Of a DNA stretch of 64,000 nucleotides, positions 12,561 to 25,614 are shown in pieces. Source of the DNA: Saxidomus purpurata (taxonomy: Eukaryota > Mollusca > Bivalvia > Venerida > Veneridae); assembly GCA_022818135.1 (NCBI GenBank), contig JAFMSR010000005.1:36217959-36281958 (forward strand), given 5' to 3'. The notes below the pieces were generated by a model. It saw nothing but the letters and a program-made list of their open reading frames with translations, searched no databases and was not told where the DNA came from. The first letter of the stretch is position 1. The number at the start of each line of letters is the position of its first letter. The position numbers were made by a program, and so were the translations under genes.

Positions 12561-13760
12561 TTACATGTAGCAAATCTTTCATATTTTAGTTCCATAGAAG
12601 TACAGCCGTAAAAATGGCCATGGCAGCAAAGGTAAAAAAACAAAAGATTTACGCTATGTTTACATCCCTGCATTATTGTCCGTTATGACTTCACTAGAGC
12701 CCATAATTCAAATTGTGAGTGGTACCAAACTTGAACACACCTACCTTATTGCATAAATTTGAATTTACCAACGTGGAAGATCACTGCTTAGCCACGTCGA
12801 AACACGGCCAAAGCTTTCAATTTCCTTATTGTAGAAAAACGGGTACTACTATACAAAAAAGGAAACAATACTCTCACAATCAGTTCGGCTGCACTTCGTG
12901 ACATATCTATAAGCAATTATACGGCATTTATTCTGCCAGAGTCCGTGTATTCAATATACGGACCCTGATTCTGTGTTGTAAATTGCTTTACTCAGTGTGT
13001 TACTTACCTCCTATTCGTGATTTCATACATAGATTTGAAGACAAAGAAAGCTGCAACAAATTATGCTGATATTAAATCTACATATTGGTTTTGGAAATCT
13101 ATGCAATATCACGAAACATCTGAAATTATTACAATAATATAAACACTCATTTTCTTACCAAACATGTTTGCAAATGGAGACAATTCAAAAAGGGAAATAA
13201 TCCGGCATTGTTCTCGCCCTGAGTTATAATATCTACCGTGCGCCTCCGGAGAAAGCAGGACGTCGTCGGACACCCACGCTACGCTCCATACATAGAGTAC
13301 ACCTTATTAAATATAGGCCTACTCAGTGCAAGAATGCGCGGAACGTCATAAATGCGATAACGCTTTTATTAGTAAACATTCTCTAAACGTGAAGAAGATT
13401 GCGATGGACACTGTCACACTTGCGTCAGAATCATGTGAACCTGATAGATAACACCATTGAGGGTGTCAAGACGTGACAGACCGTGTAGTAGTGTATACTT
13501 TACGGAAGCAGTTTTTGGTCTCACTCTTAATATCTTTCATTGTATCACAAAAGGCACTTCAGAGGTGGTTTGTAGTGATATGAATGGATAAATAACCATG
13601 ACAAGTTCACATCTTGCATTTCTTGTGTTATTTTGTAAGGTATGGGTCTGCTTGCAGGGCACCAGTCTTGTGTGCACTTTATTGTGGCAAGCGGTACAAG
13701 TAACAACTTGTGAAAGGACTAGATGAAACTGGAGAACGAAGGCTCACTAAATCTTGCTAT
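12561..13760. other. Intergenic stretch with one hairpin
   Basis: No gene is supported. GTCCGTGTAT-TCA-ATATACGGAC at 12941-12963 is a 10 bp stem with one wobble and a 3 base loop. The rest shows no recognisable structure. Confidence 0.4.
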
Positions 13761-14190
13761 TAAAGTGACATTATGCTCATTTAACTGCACTAAGTGTATT
13801 TTTAGTGACAGTTTTATAAAAGAAATTTTCGGTGTTGTGCATTTAAATGTGATCAACTATTGATAATGCCGCATTAATATTTGAAGTTGATGCCGCTTTA
13901 GAAATAAAAAATAGACTAATCAAATAATAGTTTCTTCCTTCGCAGTGATCTCCCCTGTGTTGTTGTGGTTATTGGTAGAGATATTTCGGCAGTGGAAGGG
14001 AAGCAACTCAGTTTCTTTTGACTCTCCCAGTCAAAATAGGAAAAGTAATATTTGGAAAGTTATTATTTCGTACTGGTAGCAGGAAGAGTTTGGTGTATTG
14101 GGTTAATGCTATTATTTCCTTTACCCTTTTTACACACACCTATTTCAGCTTGATTTTTTCTTGGGAAAAATGTGCATAATGTCACTTTAA
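13761..14190 (+). mobile_element. MITE family TAAAGTGACATTATGC, copy A
   Basis: Starts TAAAGTGACATTATGC and ends with its exact inverse GCATAATGTCACTTTA, giving 14 bp perfect TIRs flanked by TA, as expected for the Tc1/mariner superfamily. It carries no transposase. Internal landmarks shared with copies B, C and D are a GTTGTTG-rich stretch near TTGGTAGAGAT, the block TTATTTCGTACTGGTAGCAG, and GGTGTATTGGGT. This is the best-preserved copy of the family in the window. Confidence 0.85.
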
Positions 14191-16147
14191 TAAACATTAT
14201 TATTGCATCATTAAGACATTAAGTATTCATTGATAACATACCAAGACGCAAATAAATGCTTCCATAACATCTTGCTTCCGTTACAGACGTCGGATTGATT
14301 CCTTTCCTGGAAAAATGCATGATCAAACAGAACTATATATTATGATCTTTATATAGCATCACCATACCATATTAAGAGGAAAAAAACGTGATGTGCTCCA
14401 ACAATATCATGCTAACATCTTTATGACACGGTATCAATTAAGGTGCAATTAGCATGTGTTCTTTGATATACCAATTCTTGTTCTACTTTGTTCTAAGAAC
14501 GTTATAGTTCTTTTATAAAAATAAATTTTATAAAATGTGGCCACTGCACTGTACGAACTACGAATAACAATACTACTTCTTTGTTTGATTGACATAACCC
14601 GTTGACAAATTAAACGAGAATTATTTAACCAAAAACGCTTTAAATAAAAGGTTTATTTCTATAGTATCTAAATCTTTCTTGTTAGATTTCGCCTTAACAC
14701 CTGCTCTATTCGGTTGAACTTATGTGCAGGAGGGTGAAACCACGTACAAGAATGAAAGTGATTGGCAAGTATATGCATAACAAAGAGAACCGAGAACGAC
14801 TGAAGACTGAAGAATACTTTAAATACAGAGTTGTGTGGTCAGCAGGTGAGGTATCATGTCGTCATTGTCCCCAATATGTAAACTAACTGGATATATAACC
14901 GCAAATCATTACGGTAACAAACAAGTGATGAGGGGTATAATTAAACTGGCGTGCTGCTGTTGTGGTTATTGTAAAAGTTTAGTGATTGACACTTGATAAA
15001 CGGTGTGATACTTACAAACAAAGTTAACGGTGTTTCATTCAAGTTTTTGACACACTGAACAAATTCTATACTAGTGAGTCATATATAGTTTAGATCAGCC
15101 TCAAAGTGGTCCATGTGATTGTAGATTAAAATATCAGATCTGCAAACATAACATTACTATATATATATACACACATTTCTAATCTGTCATGTCTGCATGA
15201 TAATGACTCGTCGTATGATACTGAAAATGCAACAAGATTGTCCTAGATGTATATAGTTTGTTCAATGAGAGATGGGTTGGGCGATTTCAACCGCCAGTAT
15301 CGAACTTCGTTTAAATGTTTTGTTGTGATGTAATCACGATGAGCAGTCGGCGGGAGGCAGTACAGAAAATGTAACAGCGGTACAAGATGTGCCTGCACCT
15401 GAATTAACATGGAAATGATGGAGTGGCACGGGCAGACGTCAATTTTCTAGACAATCTACAGACACAGTTGAAAATTATTTCTTTGACTAGCATATTCGAT
15501 ACCGTAACCAGTCTATATACAATTTTAAAACTTAGATTCATATATAATGCAATGGTAACACGGGCCATATATGACATCACAAAGAAACTTTTTGTGTTGA
15601 AACAATTTGTATGGATGAATACTATAGCCGTGGGTAATCATATTCATATCGCAATGAATTAATGTATATCAAGATAGTACTTTCAGTTTTACAAGATCGC
15701 AACATTTTGCATTGTAATTATAACTGCTTTAATTCTCTTCACATTTTTCGCTTCATCTACTAAAAGCATTACTTCATCTACACTGTATGTTGTCAGACAT
15801 CGTCCTCGGTAAGTATCACTTTTTAACCAGTCCGCAAAACTATTTTTTATCTGTAATTAAAAAATACCTCATAGGTCAAGAGCACGATCAATGGATATTG
15901 CACGACTTTTGGGTTTTCCCCAACTACATATTATTTCTATAATTAGAACGGGCATTGTTTTGACTTTTACCCGTCTTAACTTCTTGCGTTGAATAGCAAA
16001 ATATTCGCAAAATCGTTCAATGTTTTACGATCTTTATTATGTTTAGAAAGAAATTAAACCTGTACATTTTTGGAAAGTCCTTTTCAATTTCTAAACAAAC
16101 AAAATTCTATTTATAAAAATAATGGTCAATTGGTTCGCAACTAGTGA
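14191..16147. other. Intergenic stretch, no gene seen
   Basis: Includes a short (TA)n run near 15160. Open frames (for example 15423-15662) show no recognisable motif. Confidence 0.35.
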
Positions 16148-16500
16148 AAGACAGTGTGGGGGAGAGATTTGCTCGGTTCTGTTCGTTGGTGTGTGGGAGA
16201 AATGTGCTCGGTTCTGTTCGTAGGGGAGGGGGGATTTGCTCGGTGCGTGGGAAGGGGAGGGACATATTTGCTCAGTTCATTTCTTGGGGGGTGGGTGGGA
16301 GAGATATGCCCGGTTCTGTTCGTGGGGGGAGAGAGATTTGCTCGGTTCTGTTCCTTGGAGGGGGGGAGATTTGCTCGGTTCGGTTCGTGGTGTGGAGGGG
16401 GGTGGGGGGGGGGAGAGATTTGCTCGGTTCTGTTTGAGGGGGGAGGGGGGGTAGATTTGCTCGGTTCTGTTCGTGGGGTGATTTGCTCGATTCTGTTCGT
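16148..16500. repeat. G-rich minisatellite, ~30 bp unit
   Basis: About ten units built on GAGATTTGCTCGGTTCTGTT plus a variable G-rich spacer (GGGGGAG and similar). Strand asymmetry is strong (G+T on the plus strand). Overlapping open frames on both strands here translate the repeat in several registers and are not genes. Confidence 0.93.
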
Positions 16501-16534
16501 CTTCCTGTGTCAATCCGTGAGTCCGCATTTCGTG

Positions 16535-17940
16535 TCCGGGCTGAAACTTCTCTATGCATGGACTGCGTTACCATTAACATCACACAGTTGTTGCCTATAA
16601 TACAAGAGTGTAACACGCACCACACCAAGGGAGCTTCTTTGAAGGTCAATGTCACACATCCAGTAATGTAGGGCTATATACCAGCACCTCGTGTACGGGC
16701 TGTAACTTGTACATGCATATACTGACTTTAAAATAACTTCAAACTGAATATTCCAAGGCTGCCTGACTTTGATTTTGTTTAATACAGTTGTTGCCATACC
16801 ACAAGGGTGTATCATGCATAACATCCAATATGCTAACTCTATGGTCAATGTCATATTAAGGGCATTTTGTTGCTAGGCAGAAACTTCTACACGTATTAAC
16901 TAATTTTGAAATAACCTCTCATAGTTCTTGCCTATAACTTGCTTGCTCAAAGTCAAGGTTATATTTTTGGGTCAAAAGTCATGAGACTTCTTGAATGAAT
17001 GTTTAAAACTCGGGCCAAATGTACACACACAGAGATAACATGCAACAGTCAGGCTTTGACCAAACAGATTTAAGGTAAATACCAAAATTAAGGTCGAAGA
17101 ACACATTTATATATCTCCATAACCTTCTGAAGGATTTTTCTTAAAACTTTGTGTATACATACATCTCATGGAGAGAGAATCCGTATTTCAGCTTTGCTTG
17201 GCCCAAGGTCTATGTCACACTTAAAGTGACATTATGCGCATCTTACTTCACATAGTGTATTTTGGTGACATTTTTATAAAAGCAATTTTCGGTTGCTGTG
17301 CATTTAAATGTGTTAAACTAATAATAATGCCGCATTCGTATTTGAAGTTGGTGCTTTAGAAATAAAAATGGACAAATAAAATAATATTTCCTTTCTTCAC
17401 AGTGATCTCCCTTGTGTTGTTGTTGTTGTTGTTGGTAGAGATTTCGACAGTGGAAGGGATGCAACTCCTGCATGCAGTTGGTTTTTCCTAAAAAGACTAC
17501 CCCACTCGAAATGTGAAATTAAAGTGATATTTGGAAAGTTATTATTTCGTACTGGTAGCAGGAAGAGTTTGGTGTATTGGGTAAAAAGCTATTATTTCCT
17601 CTACCCTTTTTTACACACGTCTATTTCAGCTGGATTTTAACTTGGAAAAAAATGCGAATAATGTCTCTTCAAGGGTTCAAGATCATCCAACTACATCTTC
17701 TCAACTCTCTGAAGGAGTTTCATTAAGTTTAGGTCAAATATTCACCTTATCATGATTTCAAAGGTCAAGGTAAATCTAAGGTCCAAGGTCATGTCACTGT
17801 ATGTTCTAAAGCCCTTAAAGAATTTTCATGAAACTTTGATTATGTGTTCATCTCATCCTGTTATACCAGTATGGGGACTTGACGTTGTATTGCATAGCAG
17901 TACTCCGTCCATTTGCTATAAATGGAATACCATAGGGTAG
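16535..17940 (+). repeat. Diverged tandem repeats split by a MITE
   Basis: Units open with GTGTCCGGGCTGAAAC (16537) and GTGTACGGGCTGTAAC (16690) and close with phrases like GGTCAATGTCACA or GGTCAAGGT. After the MITE at 17222-17671 the same style resumes (CTGAAGGAGTTTCATTAAG, AAAGGTCAAGGTAAATC). The wording matches the cores at 28 and 45 kb, so this is probably a decayed member of that element class. The adjoining G-rich minisatellite may belong to the same element. Confidence 0.5.
17222..17671 (+). mobile_element. MITE family TAAAGTGACATTATGC, copy B
   Basis: The left end TAAAGTGACATTATGCGCA is intact; the right end is eroded (GCGAATAATGTCTCTTCA). It shares the TTATTTCGTACTGGTAGCAG block and the GTTGTTG run with copy A in the same orientation. 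It sits inside the diverged tandem repeats of 16.5-17.9 kb and so is younger than them. Confidence 0.8.
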
Positions 17941-20097
17941 AAAAAGGCTGTTTGGTTTATAAAAAATAGTCATTAATTACATTAATGCTGACTGAATATT
18001 TATGTTTAACTCGTTAGTTGAAATATCTAGTATGGAAACGAAAATCCTATATTGCTATTCTGTTGGCCTTTACAAGAGTTATTACCTTATTGACCCTTTT
18101 ATATGGTGTAATAGAATCTAATGTACCTATTATATTTGCAGTTAACCGCTTTACTGTATTGTGTGAGGGACTTTTATGCCAATAAACTCTATGAATTGAC
18201 TTCACTTGGTTTAAACTTCTCAAGTGAGGATGTGGATGGGTAATGATACAGTATGATATATTCATTGTATGAAGATGTCAAACTATGTTTGGAACATTGT
18301 AATACATTACCATATTTTCATTAGTTAAAGGAGATATTTTCTCATCAACTATGTTTACTGTTCATAAATGGTAAAGAAAACTCATTGCAAGAAAATCTAG
18401 TTGTTGAACTAACATTAGGTTAAATGTCAACTTATCGTTAATTTGATGTTTGCAAACGATTCTGAAATTTTATGATTCGAGGAAAGGTCTCGGAAGGAGA
18501 AAGGTATTGTTAGATATACTTAATTCTAACACGATCCGCGACTTTTCGTATATAGATATAGAAGGAAAGAAGCTACGCATCCGAATTCCTGACCGTGTAT
18601 TTTATTAATTTTATTAAAACTATAAAATACAGGGACACATTTATTATTTCTTAAATGATAATTGTTTATTTTCCTCAACTGATATTTAACAACATGACAA
18701 ATTTTAAAAGGTGAGAGATATAACAGACATTATTAGTAACATTAATCATAAACACTCTTTGACTAGATGCAAGTACAGTCAACCCTCGGAACGACGACCT
18801 ACACTCTTACAATATAGAAGTTACCAGTTAACACGAAGACTCAGAGTCAGTTTCTATGGATCAATGCAGTCGTTGTAACAAACGCTTACTACACCAATAT
18901 TATTTGTAATTATTAAATACCATTCAAATCAGTTGTTGTGTACTTTTTACAAAATTTCGACATTATAATAAAATGCGCCTGGAATAATTGTTTGTTAATC
19001 TTTAAAGGTCTCCATGCAAAAGACAGCATTTTATGATACAATTTTGTTTTAATGTGCAAGCACTTTTGTGAGCAAGCGAATTCCAAAACATATGTCGCAG
19101 TAGATCTTTTAACTTGATAGTCAACAACATTCAAATTTCTGATACAGTATACAAACTTTACAAGGAATCCAACAATGAACGAAATGTGTATGATCAATAT
19201 TTTAATATCTATTTCGTATTATTTTAGCATACAGTTAAAACCATTTTTCTTCGCATTCTAATAACCGCTCCTAGCATGTACTTCCGGAAAAACTATTCCA
19301 TAAAAGGCCCCGCCGTCATCGGCGGCGCCAATAAAGATTGATAAGATAGACAGGTACCCCTACTTTGAGGGGGAAGTTTAATGTATTTTCCTTTCTCATT
19401 TATTTCGATACCCTATCTTTATAAACCTTTACAGTTACAGATAAGCCAGAAGCACTAGGTATTAAATGTATGCACAACAGAACAGAAATTGAAGAAAGAA
19501 GAAACCGTTAAAAAAACGTTTAGGTTCGTTTTGCTATAATCGGGGTTTTTGCTCTTGGTCAGAGGTTGGGTTGCCAACCGTATGCACTTCTTTGATAATT
19601 GTATTTTGTCAGCATTTCAGGGGCCCTTCAAAATGAAATACCAATTGCTGCAGCTACTAGTATCTGAGAAGGTGCAGCGCAAGTGTCCTGCTGCCGTAGC
19701 TTCTACAACAGCAATGTTCTCAGAAGACAATGGCAATTTTGGAGAGCCCCACTTGAGGTAGATCTTTAATGCTAAAGTCTCCCTTATTAAATAATACGTT
19801 TGCCCACCTTTAAACAGTGGCTTTGGAACGGGAAGACTCACCATACACATTTTAACTTCTTTCAGAATATGGTACGCGTCAGTATGCAAGACCTTTTTTG
19901 AATATTTTCTGTAGGCTTTATGCTTTCAAAAATAATGTCATTGTATACAAGTATGCTGTATTTAAAAGCTTACAACTCTGGTATAGGCGGCAAACCAGAT
20001 TTATTGAAATGTTCGGTGTACATGGTGCAACATACATGTTAACGAAACCTTCGTGCGTATACCTATAATAATTTCTACGGAATTTCTACGGAAGCAC
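17941..20097. other. Intergenic stretch, no gene seen
   Basis: A short GC-rich hairpin-like patch (GCCGTCATCGGCGGC) lies near 19311. No other structure is supported. Confidence 0.35.
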
Positions 20098-20913
20098 TGT
20101 AACCCCGGATACAGCTCCTTTCGAATACAGCTCCCTTGGTATAACAGAGCTGTATTCGTACCAAAGCATATGCACTTTCGAATAAAGCTCCCTATGTTTG
20201 ATCAAACGGATAATGAAACGCATTAAATAACAGAAGTCTGAGTACGCGGTAATGTGTCTTTTGGCCAAATGAATTGATGTCTCCGATTTAGGAAAAAACT
20301 TGGCCGTTCCGAAAACTTTTAAGACAATGGCCAAATTGTAGTTTGAAAGCTTGGGTCCATCTGTCCTACCATCTGTCTGTTGTCCTACCCTGTGTGTTGT
20401 CTAAGCAGTCCGTGTGTTTTAAACCCTGGTGTGAATGTGCTTCATTCCGTCAACAATTTATTGATGAAATGAAGTACAACACCACTTAAACTGCCGCCTT
20501 ATGTGCTATAGTCATATGAAAAGTGTAGGTATATTGAAAGAAAATAATTCTTCAATACCAAGAAAGAAAATAATTCTTCAATACCAACACAAAAGTCATT
20601 ACACCTCTAAGTTTCGTTCGTCCGTCAGTCCAAGACGGACGGACAAAAGAACGATATGCCAGGGCTAGGTACTGCATCCAGAATAGCGGGATGGATCCTT
20701 ATTTTTCTATTATAATAAATTCCGTGCCGGGTATTTATAAACGAATATGATACGTCTTAAATACACGTCTATGTTGCATCGGATCACTGGGGAGCTCTAT
20801 TCGAAAAAAAAGGTACAAGAACCCCGAATACAGCTCCCATTTGATAAGGGGAGCTGTATTCGTTAATGCGCACCGGGGAGCTGTATTCGAAAGGAGCTGT
20901 ATCCGGTGTTACA
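20098..20913. mobile_element. 816 bp TIR element with 6 bp target duplication
   Basis: The ends are ~38 bp imperfect inverted repeats. The left runs TGTAACCCCGGATACAGCTC into CTTTCGAATACAGCTCCC; the right is its complement, ending GGTGTTACA. AAGCAC lies immediately outside both ends, a candidate 6 bp target-site duplication. The motif CGAATACAGCTCCC (or variants) occurs nine times in both orientations, all within ~130 bp of the ends: about 20108, 20122, 20147 and 20179 on the left, and 20789, 20825, 20848, 20875 and 20891 on the right. The interior has no transposase frame and includes a 27 bp direct duplication near 20534. A 6 bp duplication fits IS3EU- or Dada-like DNA transposons better than hAT (8 bp) or Tc1/mariner (TA). 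Confidence 0.8.
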
Positions 20914-22245
20914 AAGCACATTAGTCTTAAAACTTTTTGAATATCCCTTTTATATGTAGCTGTGGAAAATATATCATAATCCTAAGACATTTGATCAAGA
21001 CCATTTTCATACAATTTTCATACAATTTTCATACAATCATTGAAATGCGAATAAATATATTCATGTTATGCATCGTCATACTGGAATAGAGTTATATTCT
21101 TTAGATCTACTTATTTGTATAAAAGATAAGAATGGATTTCTAAAGAATGGATATTTATAAATGCTAAAAGTACACGTAGTTTTATTAAGAAAATGGCTCG
21201 GCGAGGATAAGATTTTCAACCCACCATTTGACTTTGGAAAGAAAAACATGAAGGCAGAATAAGATTAATAGAAACGAATGGATTGACTTTATTTATCATA
21301 AGAAATATGAAAGACGATCCTATTCCTGTAATCCTTCGTTCTTTATACGGTAATGCACAAGTTAATAGAACTTATCTCCACCAGATAGACAACAGTCCTA
21401 AAAATACCGTAGACTTATTAGGGATAAATGTTTTTTGTATTAGTAGTGTAAATTTATATTTCTTGTTACATGATACAAGGACCTTTTGTTAAATTACATG
21501 CTTAATAAAGTACTTTGAATAAAGTACATGATCTGTTCTGTTGATATAAACATTATCTTATAAATGTAAGACATCTTTAAATATTAATTTATGTACTTTA
21601 AGTTGAATTATTAAACGAAACATTTTCATTTGAATCGGCCGATACACTGTAAACATTATACGAACAAATTTATGAAATACGTCTTACGATACCGAAGAAT
21701 TGGAGACAACAATTATTCACATATACGCTGCTGAGGTATTGCCGATGCATAATTCATGACACATTGATATTTAAAGCATATATTTGTTACAAAAATAAAC
21801 GATCAGACGACGTTAATAGTTTCATTTTGTTACTTTTTCTTTAAAAAATTGCTGAAAACCTATAGTAACAGACCGCACGCAGTGTAGCTAAAGAAAAAAA
21901 ACAAGCATATTTTAATCTATTATTTCTATTTAATTTGTGCACCTTTGTGTATATCTTCTGCACATGGGTGGTCGGGCAAACGATTATTCGGTACTTGCTC
22001 TTAAATTTTATTATAATTTCTTTCCATTGGTAATGACATCCTCATTTAAACTGTTTACCCTTTCTTTGTAACATGTTGCAGTTTGGTTTACTCAAACCTC
22101 AGTTTTTCTTTACCAGTCTAGGTAGTTAGAAGAGAAAAGCCAGATATTAGAAAATTGTCTTCAACAAAAGTTGAACATTGTTATACTTTATTATTTAGAA
22201 ATAACCAAGAGGTGTTTATTCAGCATCTGTACACAAAAAAACTTG
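20914..22245. other. Intergenic stretch, no gene seen
   Basis: Only a short triplication of TTTTCATACAA (21000-21038) was noted. Confidence 0.35.
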
Positions 22246-22432
22246 TACAGTAAACCCCGTATATGACTACTCAGGATATAGCGAAATTCCGGATATAAGG
22301 AACATATTTTTCTGCCGGACAATTTTCCTTCTATATTTAATATAAAAATGCTATATGGATACAACATACTCCAGATATAAGGAACACATTTAAATGTTCC
22401 CAAGGAGTTCGTTATATACGGTGTTTACTGTA
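22246..22432. mobile_element. 187 bp MITE, TIR TACAGTAAACCCCGTATAT
   Basis: The left end TACAGTAAACCCCGTATAT is mirrored by ATATACGGTGTTTACTGTA on the right. It is flanked by and includes TA, with the CAGTAAAAC-like start typical of pogo/Tigger-type elements of the Tc1/mariner superfamily. Internally, GGATATAAGGAACA and AGATATAAGGAACA are direct repeats. It is too short for any transposase. Confidence 0.8.
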
Positions 22433-22624
22433 GAATGTTTTCGAAAGAAACGTGCACGTAACGAGTTGTTTAATTACTATGAATATACTATTAAGAAATC
22501 TAAGTTACGCTTAAACTCTGCTAAGCATTGCTGTTTGACAACCAATGTCCTGAGTTTGATTAGTGAACATTTTGTTTATAATCATTTATACTTTATTTCA
22601 TCAGGTTACATTTTGTAGCAAACG

Positions 22625-23325
22625 TGAGCAAAAACAGCGCAGATTAAACGGTGGCAGTTCAACGCAACAAAAAAAAAAATGTAGTTCAGTTGCTGGCAGT
22701 CAAGTGTAAAACTTGAAATTGGCAGTAGAGCTGACAGTTGCGTGCAAAACGTGAAGGGCTTAGTTAGCAGTAGCAGTAGCAATTAGTTAACAGTAGCAGT
22801 ATTTAGTAATAGCATAACAAAACTTGACAGTAGCAGTATTACAGTAGCGTGCAAATTAGTTGGCGTAACAGTAGTTAGCGTGCGTAGCAAACTCTAAGTT
22901 GACGTAGCAGTGTTGGCGAGCGTGCAAACCTTAGTTGACAGTAGCAGTAGTTAGTAGTAGCGTAGCAAACCTTAGTTGACAGTAGCAGTAGTTAAGCGTA
23001 GCAGTAGCAAACTCTAAGTTGGCAGTAGCAGTAGTTAGCAGTAGCAGTAGCAAACTCTAAGTTGGCAGAAGAGGTAGTAAGCATTAGCAGTAGCAAAACC
23101 TCAAGTTGGCAGTAGAAATAGTTGGCAGTAGTAGAAGCAAAAATGTGAAGTTGGCAGTATCAGTTGCTGTCAGTGGAAGTAGTTAAAACGTGAAATTGGC
23201 AGTAGCAGTAGTTAGCAGTAGCAGTAGTAAAACGTCAAGTTTGCAGTCTGAGTAGTTGGTAGTAGCAATAGTTGGCAGTAGCAGAAGCAAAAGTATTAGT
23301 TACTGGCAGTGGAAGTAAGCAATAT
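22625..23325. repeat. CAGTAGCAGTAGTTAG minisatellite
   Basis: An irregular array built on CAGTAGCAGTAGTTAGCAGTA alternating with AAACTCTAAGTTGG / AACCTTAGTTGA spacers, in roughly 35-50 bp composite units. There is a hexamer-level (CAGTAG) sub-repeat, and units decay towards both ends. No open frame runs through it. Confidence 0.92.
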
Positions 23326-23898
23326 ACCGTTCTGAAATTTATTGATTATTTCTGTAATTGATAAAGATTTTCTTTACGACAAAAAAAGATGATATTTTCG
23401 TTTTTTTGTGTTTTTTTTTTCTATCGAAATATTTTCTTACTCACGATTATAAAGGTCGTAATTGAACGATCTTTGCGATAAAGGTCATTATTCACCGAGA
23501 GCTAGGAAAGATTATGTACCTATGCTTTTTAATTATTAGTGTATTTAAATAGAATAAAGTAAGCGTTGGTCTCCGTAAGAATAAGCACAGCTTGTTTGTG
23601 TTAATACGTTGTACTTCCGACCTCTTACGTAAATAAGTTCATGAAGGCTGCGATACGGGCTTGGCATTTGCCTAAAATTGATCGAAAATCTTACGTGAAG
23701 TGGTTGTGCTTCAGATACTTTCTGCTATACTTTATAGGAATGGTAAAAAAACCGTTTTGACTGCCTGAGCGTGCGTACATGCATTGTGTTTTCACACTAT
23801 GCATGAAGCAGGAGACTTGGGTACATCTATCCTAATTTCAAAGCGCAAAACTGATGAAATTTTAAGTCTTCTAAAACTGAGAACACACATTTCGTTTC
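23326..23898. other. Intergenic stretch, no gene seen
   Basis: Contains T-runs near 23400. No other structure was identified. Confidence 0.35.
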
Positions 23899-24110
23899 CA
23901 TTGGTTTAGTGGTTTAGGCACCCGCTTAGGGAGCGGGAGGTCGAATGTTCGAATCCCAGCAGGGTTCCGTTCTGATATGGCCGGTTGGTGAGCCGCCAGC
24001 TAGTTAAATAAAGGTTACCGTATGCCTACCTGTCTGGTGCCTGGCATTTAAGGACAGGATTCAGGAGGTAAATATGCTCAGAAAGTAGATGTCTCATAAA
24101 TCAGAAATGG
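23899..24110 (+). mobile_element. tRNA-derived SINE, Pro(AGG)-like head
   Basis: The head TTGGTTTAGTGGTTTAGGCA is A-box-like. It is followed by a perfect 5 bp anticodon stem CCCGC-TTAGGGA-GCGGG whose loop reads AGG (proline), then TGTTCGAATCCCAGC (B box). T-stem pairing is lost, so it is not a functional tRNA. A non-tRNA body follows (TGGCCGGTTGGTGAGCCGCC ... AAGGTTACCG). No clear 3' tail was found, so the end is approximate. Confidence 0.6.
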
Positions 24111-25614
24111 CTTGACCTATTAGTAGGAGTGACACTGTCATAAACAAGCACTTTACCTCACTACGTGTCACGAACATGGTATTAGTTCGTTTGTCATTTA
24201 CGCTCTGAACTTGCATGGTAATCTTTATGGCTTTCGTGCTTGAAATGAATAGAGCATTTTTGATTCACGGTGAAAGATAAATTTCAACGATGGTGGGTTG
24301 GAGATGACGGTGAGGTATTGAAGAAGTGGAAACCTATTAACCTTAAGGAATGACTTAGCGGGGGCTGGAGGCACACACATTATAATACCGTTTAGTTTTT
24401 CATGAAGTCTCAAAAAAGTCACAGAAAGTAATGTTAGTCTAAGAAATTTAGCAAGATTAGTTTTTAAAAGGGTTTTCCAGTAAAACATATATGAAAGTTT
24501 GCGGTAATGTAGTGTCGGTTTTATAATGTTTCCCCTCATTTCGAAACCATTACTTTAAAATAGGGACTTTGACTATTTTCTGGTCCTAGGAAGATATTAT
24601 TTCACCTTGACATTGTCTGTCCCATTTATTACTGTATCTATCGCGCTTGTACTTACTGGTTACATTTTTGGTGAAGGCCATTTTACAGCTGTCTGTTATT
24701 AGAAAAGTTAAAAATATGGCTAACAAATTTGCTACTAGTATTCAAACTGGCAATAGCAGGGAGATCCTGATATCAAATCTATCTGTCATTATACAGTGTG
24801 ATTCCAAATCTGAAGTGCAGTGAGTGAGTAGTCATTGATGTAAGCATACATACCTAGCAGATCTGAGCAGCCATAACAAGTAATACTTGTTAACTCATAT
24901 TGATTAGCTGTAATCATTTCAGATATTGTCTTTAAAATTAGCTTTTTTCCGTTCCCAAACATTTATTATGTAGTGTCTCGTAGTGTCTCTTCTATCAGGA
25001 ATTTACCTGTCTGAAGTTTTTGGTCTGTTAACATGTTCGTTTTGTCCAAAATTGCTTACGTTTATTCTATACTTTCACAGAAATTTGAAAACTATTAAAG
25101 TTTCACATGTCACCAGATAACTGAGATAAATAAGTCAAGTTAGATTATCATTTTCTTTCTTTTAAAACTTCCATTAATTTGACCTTATAGTAACTAAAAT
25201 CAGCAGTAGAATCGTAGCCAAGTTCAAAGTTTATACATTGTGGTCATTTACCCTAAACTGTGTCTCTGGTTGACAGGAGCTTAATTTCATCGCTGTTATT
25301 AACATACACCGAGGCTAGGTCTCCCATTATGAAGGTATGTCGAGCATAGTGAAGGAACAGGATCTACGGGACACCCTGAACGAAACTGTAAAAAATGTAC
25401 TTTTGAGAAATGATTTCTAATACGTACGTTCTATTTTTGGATCGATTTAATTTATTCAATCGTATCCAAAGTTAACAGAGTATTTCAGACCCTTACGGCC
25501 GAACTCTTAACACAAATTTTTGTCGAATACGACCGAAAAGTAGTTCTATATTACTGTCCTCTGTTTTAAAAATTATATAGTAACAGATCTAAATAATATC
25601 AAAACATTACAGAA
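24111..25614. other. Intergenic stretch, no gene seen
   Basis: The minus frame 24225-24539 has no recognisable motif or supporting splice context. Nothing else is supported. Confidence 0.35.

Noticed and set aside
16144..16655. Several overlapping frames of 72-148 codons on both strands
   Set aside because: All are register shifts of the G-rich 30 bp minisatellite.
18774..18870. Second pogo-type MITE, from TACAGTCAACCCTCGGAACG
   Set aside because: Only a left-end resemblance; no matching inverse end was found nearby.
20098..20913. Solo LTR, because it begins TG and ends CA with a short duplication
   Set aside because: The 38 bp inverted ends and inverted motif clusters fit a TIR element; LTRs have only a few inverted bases.
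23899..23970. Functional tRNA-Pro gene
   Set aside because: The anticodon arm is perfect but the T stem does not pair and a SINE-type body follows.
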